This document shows positions 28,493 to 35,898 of a stretch of 35,898 nucleotides of DNA, one piece after another (the stretch's first letter is position 1; every line of letters begins with the position of its first letter). The DNA is taken from positions 1 through 35,898 of IMG/VR virus record IMGVR_UViG_3300034375_001028; one strand, written 5' to 3'. The DNA is from a virus. Under the pieces are notes generated by a model. That model worked only from the letters and a program-made list of their open reading frames with translations. It searched no databases and was not told the origin of the DNA. The translations under genes and the position numbers were made by a program.

Positions 28493-31400
28493 CTATACTG
28501 ATATGTTTAAAATGTCTTGTAGTTTACTTGTTGAAGTTGCAAGTTTTTCATTACTAATTGCAGTAGCATATAACTGTGCATTACGTTGCTCTTGGTTTTC
28601 ATACGCTTGTCTAAGATACGCAGCTTCGTCACGCAACTGTTGCCATAGTTGTGTTTGTTCCTGTGAAGTTAGATTAAACGCAATTTGAGCATTCTGTTGG
28701 TTAGCAGCGTTTTGAGCTGCAGTGTTAGCAGTATTTGCTTGTCGCCTCCATTGAATATTAGACTGCTCTACAGCCTGTGCGTTTGCAGCATTCCACTGGT
28801 CACGGGCAAGGTCTTGTTGCTCATTAAACTTCAGTAAGTCTGCTTCCATCTGAGCCATAATTGTTTGAGCTTGTTGGAAGTTACCTGCATTAATTGCTGC
28901 TTGACGGTTTCTTTCAGCAGCATTAAACTGATTTCTAGCTGACATAGCACTTACATTGTACTGTTCAATTTGCACTCCTAAGCTTGCCATGTATTGGTTA
29001 GCTTGTTGTTGATTAGCTGCATTAAACTGAGATGCAGCGTTTTCAGCTGCTACATCACTAATCATAGATTGTTGAGCCATTTGAGCATTTAACACAGCAA
29101 CTTGTTGTTTGTTTGCTAGGTTGCTTAAATCCATTTGCAAAAAGTTCTGAGCATTAGTAATAGCTAGTTTTGTTGCTTGGTCAGCTCCTGCCATGCTCAT
29201 ATTTGCAAACATTGTAGCATTTTGTATAGCTACTTGTTGTTCAGCATCAAACTCTTTAATAGTCATAGACTGCATAAATGCACTATTAGCTAACGCAACT
29301 TGTTGGTCAAAGTCAAACTGCTTCATATCTAAGTTAGCGTTTACTTGTGCATTAAACATAGCAGCTTGTTGCGAGTTAGACAGCTCAGCTAGTCCCATTT
29401 GTTGAGCTAGTTGTGCATTGCTTTGAGCTACAGCTATTTGCTTTTCATAGCGTTGTAGTTCTGCAGTATTTTCTGCAGTCATCTTAGCAGAATCAAATTG
29501 ATTCGTGTATGTAAGATTAGCAAGAGCTACACGTTCTTCTGTGCTAAGTCTAGCCATGTCTGCATTTAATCGTAACTGCTCATTAGTTGAAAGAAGCTGT
29601 GCAGCTGTAGTTAATTTTTGCAGTTCAAAACGATTAGCTTCTGTAAAGTTTGCAGCGTCTGCAGCAGCTTTTTCAGTTAAATTAGCAATGGTAATTTGTT
29701 GTTCATTGCTAAGATTAGCCATTTCCATTTGTTGCGTAAATGTAGCATTAGTCTTTTTAAAGTCAATTAAAGCATTTAGATTTGCTAAACGTACTTGATT
29801 CTCTGCAGTCATGTTTGCACGATTAGTAGCATTTAATTCTGTTAGTTCAGTTAGTTCTAACTTCAACGATGCGTCTAAATTAATTTCAGCAATACGTTGG
29901 TCTAACTCTGCTTGTCTAATATTACGGGCTACTTTATTATTTAGTTCAGTTAATCTAAATTGATTATCAGCTGTAAAGTTAGCAGCATCAGTAGCAGCTT
30001 TATCTTGTAACACCGCTAATTCAACTTGCTGCTCATTAGTAAGATTAGCCATATCCATTTGCTGTGCAAGCGTAGCATTTGTTTTACGCAAGTCTACAAG
30101 AGTCTGTAAGTTTACTAAACGCTCTTGATTTTCTACAGTCATTGTATCTTTAGCTGCATCATTTTGTTGCGTTAAGTTTTGTAGCTCTACTGATAAGCTT
30201 GCATTAAGGTTAGCTTTCTCAATGTCTTGGTCTAGCTCAGCTTGACGGATAATTGTAGCTAGTTCCGCATCGTACTTTTTAAGACGCATTGATTGTTCAG
30301 CATTTAAGTTATTTACAGATGCATCATTTAAAGCTTTTAAGTTTTCATAATCTCTTCGTGAGTTTTCACTAAACTCTGCTAAGGCTGCTTGTTGTTGCAT
30401 TTGTGCATCAGCAGCTGCTTTAGATTGAGCATTTTGCGTATTAACTAATGCTGTTTGCTGTTGTTGCTCTGAAGAAATTACAGCTGCTTGTTGGTCAAAT
30501 GTAGATTGTTTTACAGCAATCTCTTGAGCCATACGTGCAGTTTCAGAAGCTGCGAGTTGTCTATTCGCTAAATTACCTAGTCTAACTTGCATTACATTAT
30601 TAGCTGCAGCAATTTCAGCATTCTGTTCATTTTGTAAGTTTAAATTAGCTCGGTTCTGTAATGCTGTAGCGTTGCCCTGTGCAATAGGTAAAGCACTTTG
30701 AATAATAGCGTTAAACAAAGCATCTCGTCCTACAGTAGAAGCTGATAAACCTCTACGAGCCATAACTCCTTCTAATGCATCTACAGTTGGTCTAGCCCAT
30801 GCAGGAATATTGCCGTCCTCTATACCTGCAAGCAATACTTCCATTTGTGAAGATACTAATGCTTCTTTTGGAAGAGCTGCAATTTTTGCAGATACTTCAG
30901 GGTCAGGGTCAGTATCTAATTGAGCTTCAACAACTGCAGGGTCTTGAGCAATCGCAGCTGCTGTAGCTTCCGGAATATCTGCTACGACTTCTAGCATTTC
31001 AGAAGCGTTAAGAGTTCTATCTTCTGAAGTTGTTGCTTGCATTTGTGCAGCTTCGTATGTAGGAACACCGCCTATTTCAGCCGCAGAACCTTGAGGTGCA
31101 GTGCCTGTAATAGCTTCACGACCTTCTAAGTCTGTAGCAACGTCAGCATCTGAAATTACCGTAGCTTCTCCTGTAGCTGCGTCAGCTGTTTGAGCTGTAC
31201 GAGTAGCTGCTTTTGCGTATGCCGGTACATCTTCAATATCCGTAGTTAGCGCAGAAACACCTGTAGCAGTTCCAGTTTCGGCTGTAGCTGCTGTAGCTGT
31301 AGGAGCTTCTTCTCCTGCTAACTGAGCTGCTGTGCCTTGTGCTGCTGCAGCTGACTGAGCTATACGCTGTTTAGCTGTATCAAACTCAGGCAAGTTTTCA

Positions 31401-34400
31401 ATGTTTACGCCTCGCTCTTCAGCAATAGCTATAAGTTCTGCCAAGTCTTCAGTATTTAAAGTAGTAGCAGAATATGCTGTAGCTACGTCCGGTCCTTCAA
31501 CTTCTGCAATTCTTTGTGTTCCTGCTAAATCTAAATATTTAAGTCTAGCTTGTTCTGCTTGTGCGTATTCTAGATAAGATGGAACACGATTTAAAGAATC
31601 ATATAAGCCTTTGATGTGTCCTTCAGACGCACCGTTTTCTATAGCTAAAGGAATAACCATTTTAGATGCTTTATATAGTGGGTCCTCTTCCATAGCTGCT
31701 TTTGCAGCTTCTGCCGCAGCTTCTAACGCAACATATTCTGGAGTTTGTTTAGCTTTACCATAAGAAGTAGCTGCAATAGCTAAAGAGTTTTCTGATAAAG
31801 TTCCAGTAGCCGCTGTAGCTTGAGCAGCTGTAATATCTGCTTGGTTTACTGTAGCTGCTGTAGCTCCTGTAGCTGTTGGAGCAGTTGCTGTAGCTTCTGC
31901 AATTTGTGTAACGTCTGTCGCTGCTGTGCCTGTAACAGTATCTTCACCCACAGTAGAAGCAGTATACGATGAACCAGTCACATCAGTGTCAGGACCGGCA
32001 ACACTAGTAGGAGCACCTTGTTGTGATGTTGTTCCTAAGTTTCCTTGCGTTATAGTAGGAGCTGAAGTTGTTCCTGCTTGGTCTAAAGTTTGAACACTAT
32101 CGCCTTCTGTAATTGTCCCAGAAGCAACTGTTGTATCTATAGAGTCAGCTGATTGCGTTATAGTCGGAGTTGTTGGTGTAGTTAATGCTATACCTACAGG
32201 AGCGGCAGAAGAGTTGTATGTGCTAACTGTTGCTCCGGGTTCTCGTGTGGTGGTTTCTCTAGCCATAGTGTCTGCTTCCGTTGTGTTTTGAGCTATTGGT
32301 AAAGCTAAGCTGTATAATTCACTAGCTATTTCGTATGTTTTAAATCTAGCAAGTTCTGTTTGATAGGTTCTTAAAGATTCTTCACTAGCCCCATCTTGAA
32401 GAGGAGTAGGTTCATAAACTCTTTTAGGTGGCGTAGGTATTCTTGTATCCTTACCTTCAATAATTGGAAGATACTTATCATATACTTTATCTAAGTTTTC
32501 AACTTGAGCGTTGTATAATGCTACGTCTTGATTATATCTTAAAGTGTTGGTAACTCTATTAACTGCACCACCAGAGTCAATATTATAATTGTCTCTACTC
32601 GGTTTAATTAAGAAACTATAATCTCTTTCTGGTGTAGACGTTACATTTACTAAGATGTTTTCTTCTGGGATGTCTTCTTCTGTTAGTTCAGCTTCATCAG
32701 CTGCCGATTCTTCCGCAGGAGTTTCTGTTGCGGGTTGTTCAGGAAGGTCAGCTTCTTCTAAACCTGTGTCTTCTCCTGTTGCTTCTTCTTCCTGTTGGTC
32801 AAGAAGGCTGTCAGAAGGCTGTTCTGCTTCTTCTTCTTGTTGGTCAAGAATACTGTCAGTAGGGTCAGGTGTAGTAGGTGACATTACTGGTTCGTCAGTG
32901 TTTCCTGCTGCATACCAAGCACTTAATAAAGGGGCATATTGTTGGTCTATCATTCCTGTTTTTTTAACAGGTTTTGGGTCGCCTAGTTGAATATCTTGTG
33001 CACTTACCCAAGCATTTATTGATAATGTAAACGCATTAGACGGATAATTGGGGTCACGAAAATTGTTAGGGTTCGGCATATCACTGCCTTTAGTATATTC
33101 AGCTACTTGAAATACTTGAGGCTGTTCAGGTTCTGGCGTTGGTTCAGGTTGCGGTCTATTTTGCCATTTTGTCATGTAAGCATCAAAATTTTGCAAATAG
33201 CTTAATGGGCTATTTACAAACAAGCTTGCTGTTGGCATAGGAGTATCTGCAGTAGGCTCATAATTTTCAGCAGTAGGCATTTGACCTTCTGAGCTTTCAT
33301 AGTTATAAAACTCTTCTAAAGGTCGTCCAGAAGCATCTGTAGTTACAGGAGCTTCTGGAGTTTCTGGAGCTTGTTCAGGAGCTTCTGGGTCAGCTAAAAT
33401 ACTTTCTTCTTCTTCTTCTTGTTGCTCTTCAAATCCTGTAGCTCTTTTCCATTCTGCATAAACTTCTAATCTTTTATCTTCAGGATAATCCATTAATATA
33501 GGAGGATTTCCGGCATCCTCTGCTGTAAATGTAGGCATTACAAATTCAACAGGTTCAGGGTCTGGAGTTACTTGTCTGTCAGCGTCATAAGCTGCTCGTG
33601 CTATAGTATACAAAGCATTAGCATGATTGTAAATTTTTATTGCAGCCCCTCTCGACTGAGACAGAAAGCGATGATGATAAAAATCTTGTCTAATATAATC
33701 TTCTGGGTCAACAAAAGCCGGGTCCATGATTGCAGGACCGGGATTTACAGGAGGTGTCGGAGGCTCAGTAAAATTAGAACCGTTTACATATTTATCTCTT
33801 TGTTCATAAGCAGCTTCTAAATAAGGACGCATTTCATTTTGAGCAAAGTCAATATACTTATCATTACCCGTAGCTCCTGCTTCTAAAGGTGCAGGAGTAA
33901 TAGCATCAATATAACTATAATCTGGTGTGCTATCTCTAGTCACTTCAGGAACAGGTGCACCGTATTGAGGATGATATTTAGCGACATAAGGAGCACTGCC
34001 CCCGAAATTCATACCGCCAGTCAGACTTATCGCTAAGCTGTTTCCGGCTCTTATCCAGTTACCTAGTATTACCTCACCATCATAACCTCTATTAGCATAC
34101 TCTGCCCAGTCTATAGTATTAATGTCATGCCCTTCAACAAATGAAACAGGCAATGAGCCATCTCCACCGGCATCTAAAACTGTTAAACCGTTAGGATATG
34201 CTTCACCTACTTGAGGTAAACCTGCTAGCAAATCTGCTTGTCTTTGAGCCTCAGCGTCTGCTAATAGAGCTTCTTCTGCTTCTAATCGTTGCTGTTCTAA
34301 TTCTGCTTGACGCTGACGCTCTGCTTCTTCTTCTTCAGCTTTTTTAGCTGCTGCTTCTAATTCAGCTTGTTCTGCTTGACGCTGACGTTCTTTTTCTTCT

Positions 34401-35884
34401 GCTGCTGCTATATCAGCTAGTCGTTTAGCTTCTGCTTCTTCAGCTACTCGTTGTTCTTCTGCCGCTATATCAGCTAAACGCTTAGCTTCTGTTGCAGCTT
34501 CTTCAGCTTTACGTTGTTCTTCTGCCGCTATATCAGCTAAGCGTTGTTCCTCTGCTGCTATATCAGCTAAACGCTGAGCCTCCGCTGCAGCTTCTTCTTC
34601 TTCAGCTTTTTTAGCTGCTGCGGCTTCGGCTGCTTCATCGGCTAAACGTTGCGCTTCTTTTTCGTCAGCTACTCGTTGTTCTTCTGCAGCTATGTCAGCT
34701 AAACGTTGTTCTTCTGCAGCTATGTCAGCTAAACGTTGCGCTTCTGCTGCAGCTTCTTCAGCTTTACGTTGTTCTTCAGCTGCAGCTGCTTCTGCTTCTT
34801 CTTTTTTACGTTTTTCTTCTGCCGCTATATCAGCTAAGCGTTGAGCTTCAGCTTCTGCTTCTTCTTGCTTACGTTTTTCTTCTGCAGCTATATCAGCTAA
34901 ACGTTGAGCTTCTGCTTCTGCTTCTTCTTTTTTACGTTGTTCTTCAGCTAATCTAATTTGCTCTAAGCGTTCACGTTCTTTTCGTTGTTCTTCAGCCACA
35001 CGAGCTGCTTCTGCCAAACGCTCTTCTTCAGCCTTTCTTTCTGCTTCACGTTGTGCTCTTTGTTCTTCTAAAGCAATCCTAGCAGCTTCTTGTTGTTCAA
35101 ATCGCTCTACTTCTCCTTCATTATAAAGTGCTTGGTGTTCTGCCCAAAGAGAAAAGTCATCATAATGTCTTAATCTCACTAATGGGTCTTGTCCATCAAA
35201 AACTATGTCACCGTGCATATACCCAGGTATTGGAGATATTCCTTCTAGTGGAGGAAGGGGGTTTTCTGCTGTACCTAAAGTTTCATCAATTACAATATTG
35301 CCGTATTCATTTTTAACAACTTCTGATGAATCTCTTGCAATAACTACATCAGAACCAAAAGCTTTACCGGCTTTTTGTACCGCATTCCATCTAACTGCAT
35401 TAGCTATAAAATAATTTTCACTTTGAAAATCACTAGCGTTTGGAGGAGCGTCATTAACTTCATAGTAATTAAGAACAGTTTCAAGTTCTTTATTGTAGTT
35501 TTTAGGATTAAAGAATCTATTTCTCCAGTCTTCAGAATTAACAGTTTCTCGACTTAAATCAATCAATCCTTCAGTATCTAACCATGCTCCCATGTCTGCA
35601 ATTTCAGGCTCATACACATAAGTTTGAGCTGCTATTGCCGCTGCTTCTTCGTCACGTATACGTTTAAGCTCTTCTTGACGTTCTCTTTCAGCAGCTGCTT
35701 CAGCTTCCCTAGCTTCTCTTTCTTGTCTTTGTTTTTCTGATTCGCCTGCATCTTGTGCTGCTTTCCAGTTAGTCCAAGCTTCTTCAAATTTGTCAGCGCT
35801 TCCTGTAAAGTAAGTGCTAATTACAGGTTCTTGGTCCCCGTACTTAAAATTTGTTTTTAAACTTTGCGTTAGCAGTTCTGGCAT
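28493..35884 (-). CDS. Giant coiled-coil virion protein (2463 residues)
   Basis: One uninterrupted frame with four compositional zones. Residues 1-258 are mixed and acidic. Residues about 258-548 form a TolA-like Ala/Glu/Lys/Arg helix built on QRLADIAAEE units. Residues about 550-1200 are Pro/Glu/Asn-rich with short motifs such as DSLLDQQEEE. Residues about 1200-1700 are Ala/Thr-rich (ATATAPTATGAT-like) with linkers, and the remainder is a long Asn/Gln/Ala-rich helical region (NEQQVELAVL, TAENQVRLANL, QFNAANQQQANQYMASL) with two 110-residue repeats. This suits a very long fibrous or tape-measure-like virion component; I cannot say which. Its C-terminal pattern is one I recall from marine phages. 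The ATG at 35884 is preceded by only a weak GGT Shine-Dalgarno. Confidence 0.75.
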   Translation of the reverse strand: MPELLTQSLKTNFKYGDQEPVISTYFTGSADKFEEAWTNWKAAQDAGESEKQRQEREAREAEAAAERERQEELKRIRDEEAAAIAAQTYVYEPEIADMGAWLDTEGLIDLSRETVNSEDWRNRFFNPKNYNKELETVLNYYEVNDAPPNASDFQSENYFIANAVRWNAVQKAGKAFGSDVVIARDSSEVVKNEYGNIVIDETLGTAENPLPPLEGISPIPGYMHGDIVFDGQDPLVRLRHYDDFSLWAEHQALYNEGEVERFEQQEAARIALEEQRAQREAERKAEEERLAEAARVAEEQRKERERLEQIRLAEEQRKKEEAEAEAQRLADIAAEEKRKQEEAEAEAQRLADIAAEEKRKKEEAEAAAAEEQRKAEEAAAEAQRLADIAAEEQRLADIAAEEQRVADEKEAQRLADEAAEAAAAKKAEEEEAAAEAQRLADIAAEEQRLADIAAEEQRKAEEAATEAKRLADIAAEEQRVAEEAEAKRLADIAAAEEKERQRQAEQAELEAAAKKAEEEEAERQRQAELEQQRLEAEEALLADAEAQRQADLLAGLPQVGEAYPNGLTVLDAGGDGSLPVSFVEGHDINTIDWAEYANRGYDGEVILGNWIRAGNSLAISLTGGMNFGGSAPYVAKYHPQYGAPVPEVTRDSTPDYSYIDAITPAPLEAGATGNDKYIDFAQNEMRPYLEAAYEQRDKYVNGSNFTEPPTPPVNPGPAIMDPAFVDPEDYIRQDFYHHRFLSQSRGAAIKIYNHANALYTIARAAYDADRQVTPDPEPVEFVMPTFTAEDAGNPPILMDYPEDKRLEVYAEWKRATGFEEQQEEEEESILADPEAPEQAPETPEAPVTTDASGRPLEEFYNYESSEGQMPTAENYEPTADTPMPTASLFVNSPLSYLQNFDAYMTKWQNRPQPEPTPEPEQPQVFQVAEYTKGSDMPNPNNFRDPNYPSNAFTLSINAWVSAQDIQLGDPKPVKKTGMIDQQYAPLLSAWYAAGNTDEPVMSPTTPDPTDSILDQQEEEAEQPSDSLLDQQEEEATGEDTGLEEADLPEQPATETPAEESAADEAELTEEDIPEENILVNVTSTPERDYSFLIKPSRDNYNIDSGGAVNRVTNTLRYNQDVALYNAQVENLDKVYDKYLPIIEGKDTRIPTPPKRVYEPTPLQDGASEESLRTYQTELARFKTYEIASELYSLALPIAQNTTEADTMARETTTREPGATVSTYNSSAAPVGIALTTPTTPTITQSADSIDTTVASGTITEGDSVQTLDQAGTTSAPTITQGNLGTTSQQGAPTSVAGPDTDVTGSSYTASTVGEDTVTGTAATDVTQIAEATATAPTATGATAATVNQADITAAQATAATGTLSENSLAIAATSYGKAKQTPEYVALEAAAEAAKAAMEEDPLYKASKMVIPLAIENGASEGHIKGLYDSLNRVPSYLEYAQAEQARLKYLDLAGTQRIAEVEGPDVATAYSATTLNTEDLAELIAIAEERGVNIENLPEFDTAKQRIAQSAAAAQGTAAQLAGEEAPTATAATAETGTATGVSALTTDIEDVPAYAKAATRTAQTADAATGEATVISDADVATDLEGREAITGTAPQGSAAEIGGVPTYEAAQMQATTSEDRTLNASEMLEVVADIPEATAAAIAQDPAVVEAQLDTDPDPEVSAKIAALPKEALVSSQMEVLLAGIEDGNIPAWARPTVDALEGVMARRGLSASTVGRDALFNAIIQSALPIAQGNATALQNRANLNLQNEQNAEIAAANNVMQVRLGNLANRQLAASETARMAQEIAVKQSTFDQQAAVISSEQQQQTALVNTQNAQSKAAADAQMQQQAALAEFSENSRRDYENLKALNDASVNNLNAEQSMRLKKYDAELATIIRQAELDQDIEKANLNASLSVELQNLTQQNDAAKDTMTVENQERLVNLQTLVDLRKTNATLAQQMDMANLTNEQQVELAVLQDKAATDAANFTADNQFRLTELNNKVARNIRQAELDQRIAEINLDASLKLELTELTELNATNRANMTAENQVRLANLNALIDFKKTNATFTQQMEMANLSNEQQITIANLTEKAAADAANFTEANRFELQKLTTAAQLLSTNEQLRLNADMARLSTEERVALANLTYTNQFDSAKMTAENTAELQRYEKQIAVAQSNAQLAQQMGLAELSNSQQAAMFNAQVNANLDMKQFDFDQQVALANSAFMQSMTIKEFDAEQQVAIQNATMFANMSMAGADQATKLAITNAQNFLQMDLSNLANKQQVAVLNAQMAQQSMISDVAAENAASQFNAANQQQANQYMASLGVQIEQYNVSAMSARNQFNAAERNRQAAINAGNFQQAQTIMAQMEADLLKFNEQQDLARDQWNAANAQAVEQSNIQWRRQANTANTAAQNAANQQNAQIAFNLTSQEQTQLWQQLRDEAAYLRQAYENQEQRNAQLYATAISNEKLATSTSKLQDILNISV
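29590..30249 (-). repeat. Two degenerate 330-nt tandem units within the giant virion gene
   Basis: Each unit encodes about 110 residues that begin RQAELDQ(D/R)I, pass MT(V/A)ENQ.RL.NL and KTNAT.(A/T)QQM.MANL(T/S)NEQQ, and end AADAANFT...F.L (bounds approximate). The copies are aligned throughout without obvious large gaps. They reflect internal duplication of a helical segment. Confidence 0.75.
34240..35110 (-). repeat. Degenerate 30-nt tandem repeats coding a TolA-like helix
   Basis: Units of 30 nt encode decapeptides around QRLADIAAEE. Two copies are exact: 34674-34703 and 34704-34733. Elsewhere units vary and are separated by Glu/Ala/Lys insertions. The encoded helix is strongly charged and probably rod-like. 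Confidence 0.8.
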
Positions 35885-35898
35885 ATTACCAAATAAAT

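Noticed and set aside
32655-32990. Ser-rich plus-strand ORF of 111 codons inside the giant virion gene
   Set aside because: Its Ser/Val composition is what Glu/Ala/Gln codons give when read backwards; no ribosome-binding site supports it.
34240-35110. Dense direct repeats that could suggest a CRISPR array
   Set aside because: The repeats are in frame, encode a charged helix, and have no unique spacers of constant length.

Overview
The window is part of a tailed double-stranded DNA bacteriophage genome, most likely a lytic marine podovirus-like phage of a Gram-negative host. The evidence is a T7-style replication set (gp2.5-like SSB, zinc-ribbon primase-helicase, family A DNA polymerase, endonuclease I-type resolvase), a B12-dependent class II ribonucleotide reductase, a two-part terminase, very large virion proteins, and a lysis block with an M15 peptidase and a GTA-type holin. 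I see no integrase, repressor, tRNA, rRNA, CRISPR array, transposon or single-subunit phage RNA polymerase. The strong promoters have host sigma-70 consensus, so host RNA polymerase probably transcribes these genes. The host itself is not identified.

Layout. Positions 1-1851 (minus strand) hold a leader mini-ORF, the terminase small subunit, a short helix-turn-helix-like ORF, and the large terminase, which runs off the left edge. Positions 1915-2614 are a divergent control region. Two back-to-back consensus promoters share the motif TACGGGTATA. A terminator-like hairpin follows the rightward promoter at once, and then comes a leader made almost entirely of short inverted repeats. Positions 2615-6815 (plus) are early genes: about a dozen small proteins of unknown function, an HhH DNA-glycosylase-like protein, a DUF932 protein and a MazG-like pyrophosphohydrolase. 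Positions 6883-16072 (plus), behind another consensus promoter, hold DNA metabolism: SSB, primase-helicase, PolA, three PD-(D/E)XK-type nucleases (one a T7 endonuclease I homologue), a DUF3310 protein, four small basic or membrane proteins, and the class II RNR.

Positions 16062-35884 (minus) are the distal late operon, converging on the early/middle operon with an 11-nt overlap. In transcription order from the right it holds a 2463-aa coiled-coil virion protein, a 374-aa cationic amphipathic protein, a 204-aa protein, a 517-aa protein, a 1634-aa internal-virion-like protein with a possible ADP-ribosyltransferase-like C-terminus, an M15 peptidase endolysin, two exported proteins, a spanin-like membrane coiled coil, a holin, and five small very basic or Arg/Gln-rich proteins. 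Portal, capsid and tail genes are not seen. They presumably lie beyond both edges, since terminase leads leftward off the window and the 2463-aa gene has its start near the right edge.

How it fits together (inference). Rightward transcription from the divergent region makes host-takeover and replication proteins. RNR and the nucleases supply nucleotides, probably from degraded host DNA, to a Tyr762-type polymerase. Leftward transcription makes packaging, virion, ejection and lysis proteins.

The most unusual part is 2043-3086. It is a dense chain of at least 15 mini-hairpins, and it includes one of a matched pair of long hairpins (2544-2610 and 3719-3774). The pair share an asymmetric bulge and a UNAC tetraloop, and they differ by an apparent compensatory base change, which suggests a true structured RNA element. 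The other leads I rate highest are the ART-like domain on an internal-virion candidate, the HhH glycosylase-like early protein, and the terminase split in two frames.
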